A stretch of DNA of 64,000 bases. Origin: MGBC114079 sp964531385 (GTDB taxonomy: Bacteria > Bacillota > Clostridia > Lachnospirales > CAG-274). The notes beneath the pieces are model-generated. The model saw nothing but the letters and a program-made list of their open reading frames with translations, had not been told where the DNA came from and ran no database searches. Positions 15,714 to 24,458 of this stretch are shown piece by piece. How positions within the stretch are numbered: the stretch's first letter is position 1; every line of letters begins with the position of its first letter. The translations under genes were made by a program, and so were the position numbers. The stretch spans positions 1 to 64,000 of the forward strand of contig CAZHGC010000004.1 of assembly GCA_964531385.1 (NCBI GenBank). Reading direction: 5' to 3'.

Positions 15714-16984
15714 TGTTTTCTGTATTTAGAAATGCATGGAAAGTTAAAGACCTTCGTATGAAGCTTTTTTATATGCTTTTTATATTATTGATAGTAAGAT
15801 TGGGAACACACATTCCTGTTCCGGGAATGAGCATGCAAAATCTCATTAACCCGACTCAAACTGACGATGCTATGTCATTGTTCACTTTGATGACAGGAGG
15901 TTCATACGGTTCTATTTTTGCTATGGGTATTGGGCCATACATCAACGCATCTATCATTATGCAGCTTTTGACTGTTGCTATTCCGAAATTGGAACAGATT
16001 AACAAAGAAGGCGAAGAAGGTCGTAAAAAAATTAATCAAGCTACAAGAGTTCTTGCTGTTGTTCTTGCTTTTTTGCAAGGTGCAGGTCAAATTTATTCTA
16101 TTCATGAAGTATTTACGACTCAAAGCTCAAGTTTTATGACTTGGTTTATTTATGCGGCGGCTTTGATTACTATGGTTACAGGTACAATTTTTATTATGTG
16201 GCTTGGTGAAAAGCTTACTGAATGCGGAATTGGAAACGGTTCTTCATTCATCATTTTTGCTAATATCCTTGCCGGTTTGCCTAATGGTATTGAACAGCTT
16301 TACATTTACGCTACAAGCGGAGAAAGCAGTATGGCTTGGATTGCAGTTATTTTACTTTTGGCAGTTTTCATTTTTATTGTTGGGTTTGTTATTCTTGTTC
16401 AGGACGGCGAAAGACAGATTCCTGTTCAATATTCGAAAAAAATGGCAGGACGCACAACTTTTGGCGGACAGAGCTCATTTATTCCGATAAAAGTAAATAT
16501 TGCAGGGGTTATGTCTATCATCTTTGCAATTTCACTTTTACAATTCCCTCAAACAATTAAAAATATGTTTGGTGTTACTTGGCTTGATGATGTTGTTAGA
16601 ATTTTAGATATACAGCACCCTGTTGGAGCGGTAATTTACATTATACTTATTTTCTGTTTTACTTTCTTCTATACTTCATTTGCTTTCAACCCTGTTGAAG
16701 TTGCTGAGAATATGAAGAAAAACGGTGGTTTTATTCCAGGTATTAGACCGGGAAAACCAACTTCTGAATTTATTCAGGGGGTTGTTGACAGAATTTCGTT
16801 AATTGGTGCTTGTTTTTACGCATTGATTGCCATTGTTCCGGTTGCTATTGGTTGGTTGTTCCCAGGAATCCAAGTTGGTTTTGGAGGAACTACTCTTCTT
16901 ATCGTAACAGGCGTTGCTCTTGAAATTGTTAAACAACTTGAATCACAGCTTCTTATGAGACATTACAAAGGATTTTTAAATTAG
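15713..16984 (+). CDS. secY: Protein translocase subunit SecY
   Basis: 423 residues with ten membrane segments; the central pore of the SecYEG channel for export and membrane insertion. Visible family blocks: GTHIPVPGM near the start, GIGPYINASIIMQLL (TM2), NGSSFIIFANI, and the cytosolic loops that bind SecA and ribosome (NPVEVAENMKKNGGFIPGIRPG). ATG coupled to rplO. A 7-bp hairpin TGTCCCA/TGGGACA (17011-17029) without T-tract lies in the 107-base gap to adk and may tune expression or processing. Confidence 0.97.
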   Translation: MFSVFRNAWKVKDLRMKLFYMLFILLIVRLGTHIPVPGMSMQNLINPTQTDDAMSLFTLMTGGSYGSIFAMGIGPYINASIIMQLLTVAIPKLEQINKEGEEGRKKINQATRVLAVVLAFLQGAGQIYSIHEVFTTQSSSFMTWFIYAAALITMVTGTIFIMWLGEKLTECGIGNGSSFIIFANILAGLPNGIEQLYIYATSGESSMAWIAVILLLAVFIFIVGFVILVQDGERQIPVQYSKKMAGRTTFGGQSSFIPIKVNIAGVMSIIFAISLLQFPQTIKNMFGVTWLDDVVRILDIQHPVGAVIYIILIFCFTFFYTSFAFNPVEVAENMKKNGGFIPGIRPGKPTSEFIQGVVDRISLIGACFYALIAIVPVAIGWLFPGIQVGFGGTTLLIVTGVALEIVKQLESQLLMRHYKGFLN

Positions 16985-17091
16985 TTGGATTTTTTTATCG
17001 GGTTTTGGATTGTCCCATTTTTTGGGACAGTCTCAAAAGACCGTTCAGATACATTTTTTGATTTATTCAAACCTGAAAGGAAGTATGTTTT

Positions 17092-17727
17092 ATGAAACTT
17101 ATTCTTATAGGTTGTCCGGGTGCCGGAAAAGGCACACAAGCTAAAAAGTTGTCAAAGCATTTTGATATTGCTCATATTTCTACAGGCGATTTGCTTAGAG
17201 AACAAATTGAACTTAAAACTGAGCTTGGAAAAAAGGTTACGGATATTATGAATGCAGGTCAGCTTGTTCCTGATGAAATTGTTACTCAGATTTTATCACA
17301 GAGAATTGAAAGAGACGATTGCAAGAAAGGTTATATTCTTGACGGTTATCCAAGAAATTTAAGTCAAGCTGAAGGTTTAGCCGATATTATTGGCGAAGTT
17401 GACAGAGTTGTTCTTATTGACGTTGATGATGATGTTATTATTGAACGTATGTCAGGCAGAAGAGGTTGCCCGAAATGCGGTCAGATGTATCATACCAAAT
17501 ACAATCCGCCAAAAGCTTCGGGAGTTTGTGACGAATGTGGCGGAGAGCTTATTCAACGCAAAGATGATACAGAAGAGACTGTTAAAAACAGACTTAAAGT
17601 TTATCATGAAACTACCTCACCTATTGTAGATTACTATGATAAGAAAGGTCTTCTTCTTAAGGTTTCAGGAGTTGGCGATATTGATGAAATAACTTCTTAT
17701 CTGATTAAAACTTTGGAAGAGGCGTAA
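17092..17727 (+). CDS. adk: Adenylate kinase
   Basis: 211 residues. It interconverts AMP + ATP and 2 ADP in the cytoplasm. P-loop GCPGAGKGTQ at residues 7-16, DGYPRN in the core, and a long LID with four Cys (CPKCG and CDECG), the zinc-binding form common in Gram-positive bacteria. The place after secY is conserved in Firmicutes. Stop and the next ATG (map) are separated by 2 bases. Confidence 0.97.
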   Translation: MKLILIGCPGAGKGTQAKKLSKHFDIAHISTGDLLREQIELKTELGKKVTDIMNAGQLVPDEIVTQILSQRIERDDCKKGYILDGYPRNLSQAEGLADIIGEVDRVVLIDVDDDVIIERMSGRRGCPKCGQMYHTKYNPPKASGVCDECGGELIQRKDDTEETVKNRLKVYHETTSPIVDYYDKKGLLLKVSGVGDIDEITSYLIKTLEEA

Positions 17728-17729
17728 TA

Positions 17730-18479
17730 ATGGCTATTACTATTAAAAACGATAAACAAATTGAATATATGAGGATAGCAGGGCGTATTACCGGCGAAGT
17801 TCTTAATCTTTTGGAAACGAAGATTTGCGAAGGTATTTCAACAAAGGAACTTGACGAAATTGCCGAAGAATATATCAGAAGCCAAGGGGCTGTTCCTTCT
17901 TTTAAGGGTTATGGCGGATTTCCTGCTTCGATATGTGCTTCTGTTAACGAAGAAATTATTCACGGGATTCCCGGAAAGAGAGTTCTTAAAAATGGCGACA
18001 TTATCAGTGTTGATGTTGGTGCATATATCAACGGTTTTCATGGTGATGCGGCAAGAACCTTTGCGGTTGGTGATATTTCCGAAGAAAAGAAAAAGCTTAT
18101 TGATGTTACGAAGCAGAGTTTTTTTGAGGGAATAAAGTTTGCGAAAGCGGGCAATCATCTTTCTCAAATTTCCGGTGCTATACAGCAATATATTGAATCC
18201 AATGGATTTTCGGTTGTACGTGATTATGTTGGTCATGGCATTGGCTCTGATATGCATGAAGCTCCTCAAATTCCCAACTACAAAACCAATGTTCGAGGCC
18301 CAAGGCTTTGCAAGGGTATGGCTTTAGCCATTGAGCCCATGGTTAATGCAGGGGATTATAAAATTAAGGTTTTGGCTGACGGCTGGACGGTTATTACGAA
18401 AGACAAAAAACCGGCAGCTCACTATGAAAACACTGTTTTAATTACTGACGGTGAGCCGGAACTTCTTACACTTGTTTAG
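17730..18479 (+). CDS. map: Methionine aminopeptidase, type I
   Basis: 249 residues. It removes the N-terminal Met from new proteins. Metal ligands of the pita-bread fold are in place: ISVDVGAYINGFHGDAART (two Asp), GHGIGSDMHE (His), AIEPMV (Glu) and HYENTVLI (Glu). It lies in the classical adk-map-infA order. A second gene of this family with a SEC-C knuckle is at 25303-26172. Confidence 0.96.
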   Translation: MAITIKNDKQIEYMRIAGRITGEVLNLLETKICEGISTKELDEIAEEYIRSQGAVPSFKGYGGFPASICASVNEEIIHGIPGKRVLKNGDIISVDVGAYINGFHGDAARTFAVGDISEEKKKLIDVTKQSFFEGIKFAKAGNHLSQISGAIQQYIESNGFSVVRDYVGHGIGSDMHEAPQIPNYKTNVRGPRLCKGMALAIEPMVNAGDYKIKVLADGWTVITKDKKPAAHYENTVLITDGEPELLTLV

Positions 18480-18495
18480 GTTGAGGTGAGTTTTA

Positions 18496-18753
18496 GTGTA
18501 CAGTAAAGGTCAGGTTGTATATTCAAAAAGCGGACGTGACAAAAGGAGACCTTTTATCGTTGTTGATTTTGACGGTCAATATGTATATTTGGTTGACGGG
18601 GATTTGAGAAAGCTTCAAAAACCCAAAAAGAAAAAGATTATGCACGTTCAGATTGTAAACGATGTTATTGATGATATTGCAAAGAAGCTTGAAAGCGGTT
18701 CTTATTTGAACGACGCTGATTTTAGAAAAGCTTTGGAGGCATATAAATTGTAA
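18496..18753 (+). CDS. KOW-domain RNA-binding protein (L14E/L6E/L27E-like)
   Basis: 85 residues. MYSKGQVVYSKSGRDKRRPFIVVDFDGQ is a KOW-type beta segment related to archaeal/eukaryal L14e; a lysine patch (KPKKKKI) follows, then a short helix. Genes of this type lie between map and infA in many Clostridia. They are presumed ribosome-associated, but no function is proven. GTG start at 18496 with GAGGTGAG upstream. Confidence 0.85.
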   Translation: MYSKGQVVYSKSGRDKRRPFIVVDFDGQYVYLVDGDLRKLQKPKKKKIMHVQIVNDVIDDIAKKLESGSYLNDADFRKALEAYKL

Positions 18754-18782
18754 TCGTAATAGTAATAAGGAGGTTTATTACC

Positions 18783-19001
18783 TTGTCTAAAAATGATGTT
18801 ATTGAAGTTGAGGGTACTGTTCTTGAAAAGCTTCCCAACGCTATGTTCCAAGTTGAATTGGAAAACGGGCATAAAATTCTTGCTCATATATCAGGTAAGT
18901 TGCGTATGAACTTTATTAGAATAATTCCCGGAGACAAAGTTTTGGTTGAAATGTCACCATACGATTTGTCTAAAGGCAGAATTAAATGGAGAGATAAATG
19001 A
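18783..19001 (+). CDS. infA: Translation initiation factor IF-1
   Basis: 72 residues, S1-type OB fold: DVIEVEGTVLEKLPNAMFQVELENGH, HISGKLRMNFIRI and SPYDLSKGRIKWR. It blocks the A-site during initiation. TTG start at 18783, 6 bases after GGAGG. Confidence 0.97.
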   Translation: MSKNDVIEVEGTVLEKLPNAMFQVELENGHKILAHISGKLRMNFIRIIPGDKVLVEMSPYDLSKGRIKWRDK

Positions 19002-19016
19002 AAGGAGTAGTTTCAA

Positions 19017-19130
19017 ATGAAGGTTAGACCATCTGTTAAACCTATGTGTGAAAAATGCAGAGTTATTAAAAGAAAAGGCAGCGTTAGAATTATTTGTGAA
19101 AATCCTAAACACAAACAAAAACAAGGCTGA
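19017..19130 (+). CDS. rpmJ: 50S ribosomal protein L36
   Basis: 37 codons. MKVRPSVKPMCEKCRVIKRK, then VRIICENPKHKQKQG. The C-x2-C, C and H are the zinc-binding (C+) form of L36. AAAGGAG precedes the ATG by 9 bases. It is in its standard place between infA and rpsM. The following 104-base gap to rpsM contains no convincing terminator. Confidence 0.97.
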   Translation: MKVRPSVKPMCEKCRVIKRKGSVRIICENPKHKQKQG

Positions 19131-19234
19131 TTCTATTATGGTTTTAGAGGGGGAGGAACCCTTGCAGACCGTCATTATTTTGTAATTATTTGTTTATATA
19201 TATTTTTAAATTTTATCAGGAGGTGCATTGGTAC

Positions 19235-19603
19235 ATGGCTCGTATTGCCGGTGTGGATTTACCAAGAGAAAAACGTGTGGAAATAGGTCTTACTTATGTT
19301 TATGGTATCGGTCGCGCAAGCTCTAACAGAATTTTGAAAGAAGCTGGCGTTAACCCTGATACAAGAGTAAGAGATTTATCTGACGACGAAGTTGCCAGAA
19401 TCCGTGAAGTTATTGATAATTCTCAGACTGTTGAAGGTGATTTGAGAAGAGAAATTGCTCTTAACATTAAACGTCTTATGGAAATTGGCTGTTACAGAGG
19501 TATTCGTCACAGAAGAGGACTTCCGGTTAGAGGTCAGAAAACTAAAACTAACGCTCGTACAAGAAAAGGTCCGAGAAGAACTGTTGCTAACAAGAAAAAA
19601 TAA
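19235..19603 (+). CDS. rpsM: 30S ribosomal protein S13
   Basis: 122 residues. MARIAGVDLPREKRVEIGLTY, then YGIGRASSNRIL and a C-terminal basic tail with RGLPVRGQKTKTNARTRKG. It contacts the P-site tRNA and forms inter-subunit bridges. ATG at 19235 fits the family start; the frame extends upstream to 19190 but without homology. GGAGG lies 11 bases before the ATG. Confidence 0.96.
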   Translation: MARIAGVDLPREKRVEIGLTYVYGIGRASSNRILKEAGVNPDTRVRDLSDDEVARIREVIDNSQTVEGDLRREIALNIKRLMEIGCYRGIRHRRGLPVRGQKTKTNARTRKGPRRTVANKKK

Positions 19604-19623
19604 TTTAAGGAGGTTCTAATCTA

Positions 19624-20025
19624 ATGGCTAAGAAAGCAGTTAAAAAGACTGCCGGCCGCAGACGTCGTGACAGAAAAGTTGTTGACCGCGGTCAGGCTCA
19701 TATAAAATCTACTTTTAACAACACTATCGTTACTATTACTGATGCCGCAGGCAATGCTCTTTCATGGGCAAGCGCCGGCGGATTGGGTTTCAGAGGTTCA
19801 AGAAAATCTACTCCTTATGCTGCTCAGATGGCTGCTGAAACTGCTGCCAATGCTGCTAAGGATTATGGTCTTAAAACTGTTGAAGTTTTTGTTAAAGGTC
19901 CGGGAAGCGGACGTGAGGCAGCTATTCGTGCTTTACAGGCTGCAGGTCTTGATGTTACTATGATTAAAGACGTTACACCTGTTCCTCACAATGGTTGTAG
20001 ACCACCAAAACGTAGAAGAGTTTAA
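19624..20025 (+). CDS. rpsK: 30S ribosomal protein S11
   Basis: 133 residues; AHIKSTFNNTIVTITD, GFRGSRKSTPYAAQ and a C-terminal PHNGCRPPKRRRV. Platform protein near the E-site. ATG with AAGGAGG upstream. The gap to rpsM is 20 bases. Confidence 0.97.
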   Translation: MAKKAVKKTAGRRRRDRKVVDRGQAHIKSTFNNTIVTITDAAGNALSWASAGGLGFRGSRKSTPYAAQMAAETAANAAKDYGLKTVEVFVKGPGSGREAAIRALQAAGLDVTMIKDVTPVPHNGCRPPKRRRV

Positions 20026-20056
20026 TTTTTATTATTATATAGGAGGTGCGGCTTAA

Positions 20057-20647
20057 ATGGCTAGAGAAATAGGTCCTGTTCTTAAAAGATGCAGATACCT
20101 TGGTATTGAACCAACTGTACTTGGTGTTTCTAAAAAACCCAGCAAAAGAAAAAGGGTTATGAGAAAATCAAGCGAATATGGTTTACAGTTGAAAGAAAAA
20201 CAGAAAGTAAAATTTATTTACGGTGTTTTGGAAAAACAATTCAGAACTTACTATAAAAAAGCTGAAAATATGAAAGGCATTGCCGGCGAAAATCTTCTTA
20301 TGCTTCTTGAATTAAGACTTGATAACGCTGTTTACAGACTTGGTTATGGTCGTACAAGAAAAGAAGCAAGACAGATTGTTCGTCACAATCTTATTGTTGT
20401 TAACGGCAAGAAAGTTAACATTCCTTCTTATCAAGTTAAAGTTGGCGATGTTATTGAAGTTAAAGAAAGCAAAAAAGACTTACAGAGATTTAAAGACGTT
20501 CTTGATGTTACTTCTTCAAGAATTGTTCCACAGTGGCTTGTTGCTGATCAAGACAATCTTAAAGGCACTGTTAATTCTCTTCCAACAAGAGAACAAATTG
20601 AATATCCTGTTAATGAAACACTTATTGTCGAGTTGTACTCTAAATAA
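20057..20647 (+). CDS. rpsD: 30S ribosomal protein S4
   Basis: 196 residues. It lacks the zinc Cys cluster of some S4 forms. S4 RNA-binding domain: LELRLDNAVYRLGYGRTRKEARQIV and HNLIVVNGKKVNIPSYQVKVGD. Primary 16S binder and proof-reading protein; in B. subtilis S4 represses its own gene. GGAGGTG lies upstream. An imperfect hairpin (ATCCGAT/ATCGGAT, about 20658-20686) follows it. Confidence 0.96.
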   Translation: MAREIGPVLKRCRYLGIEPTVLGVSKKPSKRKRVMRKSSEYGLQLKEKQKVKFIYGVLEKQFRTYYKKAENMKGIAGENLLMLLELRLDNAVYRLGYGRTRKEARQIVRHNLIVVNGKKVNIPSYQVKVGDVIEVKESKKDLQRFKDVLDVTSSRIVPQWLVADQDNLKGTVNSLPTREQIEYPVNETLIVELYSK

Positions 20648-20704
20648 TAATATTCATATCCGATTGGGGCATTTGCTCCATCGGATATATTATAAATATA
20701 TTGT

Positions 20705-20713
20705 TGCTATAAT
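20705..20713 (+). promoter_or_regulatory. Possible internal extended -10 promoter for rpoA-rplQ
   Basis: TGCTATAAT (20705-20713) is a perfect extended -10, but no good -35 is visible. It lies 33 bases before the rpoA start and just after the rpsD 3' hairpin, so it could decouple rpoA from upstream genes. Confidence 0.45.
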
Positions 20714-20745
20714 ATTTATGTTAATTTATAAGGGGGTTCGAATGA

Positions 20746-21705
20746 GTGTTTGAGTTTGAAAAACCTCGCATTGATATTGCTGAGAAATCACAGGACGGTA
20801 AATATGGTAAATTTGTTGTTGAACCATTGGAAAGAGGTTACGGAACGACCTTAGGTAATTCTTTGAGGAGGATTTTATTATCTTCTTTACCCGGTCAAGC
20901 TGTTAGCACTGTTAAAATTGAAGGTGTTTTACACGAATTCAGCACTATTCCGGGTGTTAAGGAAGATGTTACAGAGATTATTTTAAATCTTAAAAATCTT
21001 GCTATTAAGAATAACAGCGACAGTTTCGAACCTAAAATGGCATACATTGATTTTGTTGGCGAGGGTGAGATTACAGCGGGAGACATTAAAGTTGATGCTG
21101 ATATTGAAATTCTCAACCCTGAGCTTCACATTGCAACTTTGAGCGGCGGACCAAACAGCAAGTTGTTTATGGAAATAACTATTACAAGAGGTCGTGGTTA
21201 TGTTGAAGCTTCTAAAAATAAAAAGCCGGACCAGCCTATCAGAATGATTCCTGTGGATTCACTTTATACACCTGTTCGTAGGGTGAATTTTCTTGTTGAA
21301 GACACACGTGTTGGTAATATTACCGATTATGACAAACTTACTTTTGAAGTTTGGACTAACGGAACTATTACCCCTGAAGACGCAGTGAGTTTAGGTGCTA
21401 AGATTTTAAACGAACATTTAAACTTATTTGTTAATTTGTCTGATGCTGCTATGAATACTGAAATTATGGTTCAGAAAGAAGAGGACAAAAAGACTCAGGT
21501 TCTTGAACTCAGCATTGAAGAACTTGACCTTTCGGTTCGTTCTTATAACTGTCTTAAACGTGCCGGTATTAACACAGTTGAAGACCTTGCCAACAAAACT
21601 GAAGAGGATATGATGAAAGTACGTAATTTGGGACGTAAGTCTTTAGAGGAAGTACTTAACAAAATGGCTGAACTTGGACTTGCTTTAAGTCCTAACGATG
21701 ATTAA
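20746..21705 (+). CDS. rpoA: DNA-directed RNA polymerase subunit alpha
   Basis: 319 residues. N-terminal dimerisation domain with ERGYGTTLGNSLRRILLSSLPG and the C-terminal HhH domain with LDLSVRSYNCLKRAGINTVEDL and LGRKSLEEV. It assembles the polymerase core and contacts UP elements and activators. GTG start at 20746 after AAGGGGG. An ATG at 20742 opens a three-codon frame (ATG AGT GTT TGA) that overlaps this start in another frame. Confidence 0.97.
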   Translation: MFEFEKPRIDIAEKSQDGKYGKFVVEPLERGYGTTLGNSLRRILLSSLPGQAVSTVKIEGVLHEFSTIPGVKEDVTEIILNLKNLAIKNNSDSFEPKMAYIDFVGEGEITAGDIKVDADIEILNPELHIATLSGGPNSKLFMEITITRGRGYVEASKNKKPDQPIRMIPVDSLYTPVRRVNFLVEDTRVGNITDYDKLTFEVWTNGTITPEDAVSLGAKILNEHLNLFVNLSDAAMNTEIMVQKEEDKKTQVLELSIEELDLSVRSYNCLKRAGINTVEDLANKTEEDMMKVRNLGRKSLEEVLNKMAELGLALSPNDD

Positions 21706-21723
21706 TTTTAAGGAGGTTTAGTA

Positions 21724-22260
21724 ATGGCCGGATACAGAAAACTTGGTCGTACTACAAGCCAGCGTAAAGCTTTGCTTCGTAATCAAGTGACTAATTTATT
21801 ATATCATGGAAAAATCAGAACTACTGAAACAAAGGCTAAAGAAATCAGAAAAATTGCTGAAAAACTTATCACTCTTGCAGTGAAAGAAAAAGACAATTTT
21901 ACTGAAGTTACTGTTACTGCTAAGGTTGCTAAAAAAGACGCTGAAGGAAAACGCATTAAAGAAAACGTTAATGGTAAGAGAGTTACTGTTTTTGATGAAG
22001 TTGAGAAAACTATCAAAAAAGACAATCCTTCTCGTTTGAATGCAAGAAGAAAAATTCTTAGTGTTCTTTATCCTGTTACAGAAGTTCCTGCTGACGGAAG
22101 AAAAAGAAGAGCTAACACTAAAAGTGTTGATATGGCTAAGAAAATGTTTGAAGAAATTGCACCTAAATATGCTGACAGAAACGGTGGTTATACTCGTATA
22201 ATCAAACTTGGTGCAAGACGTGGCGACGGTGCTGAAGAAGTTATTATTGAATTGGTTTAA
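21724..22260 (+). CDS. rplQ: 50S ribosomal protein L17 (long form)
   Basis: 178 residues, compared with about 120-130 for most bacterial L17. The usual start (GYRKLGRTTSQRKALLRNQVTNLL) and end (GGYTRIIKLGARRGDGAEEVIIELV) are present; the extra length comes from a lysine-rich insertion around residues 60-130. Similar enlarged L17 proteins occur in other Clostridia. Last gene of the operon: two terminators follow. Confidence 0.95.
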   Translation: MAGYRKLGRTTSQRKALLRNQVTNLLYHGKIRTTETKAKEIRKIAEKLITLAVKEKDNFTEVTVTAKVAKKDAEGKRIKENVNGKRVTVFDEVEKTIKKDNPSRLNARRKILSVLYPVTEVPADGRKRRANTKSVDMAKKMFEEIAPKYADRNGGYTRIIKLGARRGDGAEEVIIELV

Positions 22261-22274
22261 TTTAATAATTGACA

Positions 22275-22320
22275 AAAAAGCTCTCTCAATTTTTGATTGG
22301 GGGAGCTTTTTGATTTTTTT
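22275..22320 (+). terminator. Operon terminator after rplQ
   Basis: AAAAAGCTCTCTCAAT (22275-22290) pairs over 16 positions (two wobbles) with ATTGGGGGAGCTTTTT (22296-22311), followed by GATTTTTTT. Confidence 0.92.
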
Positions 22321-22324
22321 AATT

Positions 22325-22349
22325 AAAAACCGCCGTTTAGGCGGTTTTT
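22325..22349. terminator. Bidirectional terminator between rplQ and the minus-strand operon
   Basis: AAAAACCGCC-GTTTA-GGCGGTTTTT is a perfect 10-bp palindrome with A5 and T5 at its ends, so it serves both convergent transcripts. The exonuclease stop codon lies 16 bases to the right. Confidence 0.9.
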
Positions 22350-22364
22350 GAACATTGGATTTAA

Positions 22365-23282
22365 TTAATTTTCTTTTACATTTTCGGTACGTTGTTTCTT
22401 TTTTAAATAATAATTTTTCTTATCTTCATCAAGTTTGTATGTAATTCTTGAAACGCTTAATTTTTTATCAGACCATTTTGTAAATTTTAATCTTACAAAC
22501 AATTCATCGTTATTTTCACACACAGCAATGCCGATGTATTTATTGGAATTTTGACGAACAAAGTCTTTGGACACAACTTTTGTATTGCAAAACGGGCATA
22601 AAAAATTTATTAATTCTAAATCTTCGAGGGCTTCTTCTTTTGTTGAATAGATTTTTATTGAGTTACTCCTTGTGAGTTCGTTATTTATATGTGAACTTGA
22701 CTGTTTTTTTAAAATTTCGGAATATTCAGAAAATCCCTTATTCATATTAAGATGGGAACAAACAGAAACAGTGTTTCTTGCATCATTTAACGCATCGTGG
22801 GCTTCGAGAAAAGGTTCTCCGATTTTATCCATTGCAGATAGAAGGGAAACTTGATGATTTTCTTTTGCAATTTGGTAGTTGAAAATTATTTGAACGTCAT
22901 AATATGTTGTTGGAATCCATTCTGTGTTTATTTTATGCAAAAGCATATTATTGCGGAGAACTTCTATATCGCTTGAACCCCAAGTTAGAAAAGTAAAGCT
23001 ATCTCCGCACCATTGTTTGAAATGTTTGAAAGCGACAGGAAACGGAAAGCCTAATTGGAGTTCATCGGCTGTTATTTTTGTGAGTTTTGCAACTTTTTTG
23101 TGCATTTTGGTGTAATATTTTGGGGCAACCATTATTTTAAATGTATCGATAATTTGATAATTTTCATTTAATTTTACAGCTCCGATTTGAACAATTTCTC
23201 CATGGAGCGTTACAGGTTTTTTTACCATAGTTTTAGTGTTAAAAGGTTGGTTCCATTCCATATCCAATACTATGTAATTCAT
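22365..23282 (-). CDS. DEDDh 3'-5' exonuclease (DnaQ/KapD-like)
   Basis: 305 residues. Exo motifs: YIVLDMEWNQP (Exo I, Asp/Glu), TWGSSDIEVLRNN (Exo II) and the AHDALNDARNT block (Exo III, His and Asp). These define the DEDDh family, which trims RNA or DNA 3' ends with two metal ions; the best-known relatives are ERI1 and the Bacillus KapD proteins. The C-terminal third has a CPFC pair and no clear family. ATG at 23282 lies 8 bases after GAGG; TTG at 23288 is too close. Last gene of a six-gene minus-strand run. Confidence 0.8.
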   Translation of the reverse strand: MNYIVLDMEWNQPFNTKTMVKKPVTLHGEIVQIGAVKLNENYQIIDTFKIMVAPKYYTKMHKKVAKLTKITADELQLGFPFPVAFKHFKQWCGDSFTFLTWGSSDIEVLRNNMLLHKINTEWIPTTYYDVQIIFNYQIAKENHQVSLLSAMDKIGEPFLEAHDALNDARNTVSVCSHLNMNKGFSEYSEILKKQSSSHINNELTRSNSIKIYSTKEEALEDLELINFLCPFCNTKVVSKDFVRQNSNKYIGIAVCENNDELFVRLKFTKWSDKKLSVSRITYKLDEDKKNYYLKKKQRTENVKEN

Positions 23283-23307
23283 TTGCAATTCCTCGATTTT
23301 GAGTTGG

Positions 23308-24417
23308 TTAATTTAATTTATTGTAATAATCTTTTACATATTCAATTTTTGAACACATATTATTTAAGATTAAGTCTACAAGCGTGATTGCTGACATAGC
23401 TTCGACAACGACAACTGCTCTTGCGACAACGATTGGGTCGTGTCTGCCTTTTATTTCAATTTCCACATTTTCTTTTTGTTTTGAAACAGTTTTTTGAAGT
23501 TGTGAAATTGAGGGGGTTGGTTTGAATGCTGTTCTGAAAACGATTTCTGAACCATCTGACATTCCGCCTAAAATTCCTCCGGCGTTGTTGGAATATTTTT
23601 TTATATTGCCAAATTCATCGGTGAACATTTCATCGTTATTAAAAGAGCCGTTGACTTTTGAGGCTTCAAAACCAAGCCCGAATTCAATTCCTTTGACTGC
23701 TCCGATTGAAACAACAGCTTTTGCTATTGAGGAATCGAGTTTGTCGAAAACGGGTTCGCCGATTCCGGCTTTTACACCGTTGATTTTGCATTCGACAATT
23801 CCGCCGACAGAGTCTTTTTTTGAAATTGCTTCGTCAAGAAGTTTTTCTGCCAAAGCGGCGGCTTTGATGTCAGGCATAGCAAAAGAATTGTTTAATATTT
23901 CATCTTTGTTAAAATTATTTTTATCGATTTCGATATTTCCGATTGAGAGAGTGTATGCCATAACATCAATTCCGAGAGAGGACAAGATTTTTTTTGCAAC
24001 AGCACCCGCAGCAACTCTTGCGGCGGTTTCTCTTCCTGAAGAGCGGCCGCCACCGCGATAATCTCGAAAGCCGAATTTTAATTCGAAGCCCAAATCGGCG
24101 TGTCCCGGTCTGAAAATTTGGGAAATTTCGGAATAATCTTTTGAGCGTTGGTCTTTATTGAAAATTACAAGAGAAATTGGTGTTCCTGTTGTTTTTCCTT
24201 CAAAAACGCCAGACAAAATTTCGACTAAATCGCCCTCGGCTCTTTGGGTTGTGTATTTACTTGTTCCCGGTTTTCTTCGGTCGAGGTCTTTTTGTATATC
24301 TTTTTCTGAAAGTTCAATTCCTGCGGGGCAACCGTCGATTACAACGCCAAGACCTTTTCCATGGGACTCGCCCCACGTTGATATTTTAAATATATTTCCA
24401 TATGTTGAACCTGACAT
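23308..24417 (-). CDS. aroC: Chorismate synthase
   Basis: 369 residues. It makes chorismate from EPSP using reduced FMN, the last shared step of aromatic synthesis. Signatures: GNIFKISTWGESHGKGLGVVIDGCPAG at the start, RPGHADLGFELKFGFRDYRGGGRSSGRETAARVAAGAVA region and GGMSDGSEI. GGAGG lies 7 bases before the ATG. It belongs to the same minus-strand run as the esterase (41-base gap) and exonuclease. The pathway partner aroB is at 382-1461. Confidence 0.96.
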   Translation of the reverse strand: MSGSTYGNIFKISTWGESHGKGLGVVIDGCPAGIELSEKDIQKDLDRRKPGTSKYTTQRAEGDLVEILSGVFEGKTTGTPISLVIFNKDQRSKDYSEISQIFRPGHADLGFELKFGFRDYRGGGRSSGRETAARVAAGAVAKKILSSLGIDVMAYTLSIGNIEIDKNNFNKDEILNNSFAMPDIKAAALAEKLLDEAISKKDSVGGIVECKINGVKAGIGEPVFDKLDSSIAKAVVSIGAVKGIEFGLGFEASKVNGSFNNDEMFTDEFGNIKKYSNNAGGILGGMSDGSEIVFRTAFKPTPSISQLQKTVSKQKENVEIEIKGRHDPIVVARAVVVVEAMSAITLVDLILNNMCSKIEYVKDYYNKLN

Positions 24418-24458
24418 ATTTTTTCCTCCGAAAGTATTATAAATTTAACAGATATTTT

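Noticed and set aside
22672..24442. Several plus-strand frames opposite aroC and the exonuclease
   Set aside because: Shadows of well-supported minus-strand genes; none has a binding site or recognised domain.
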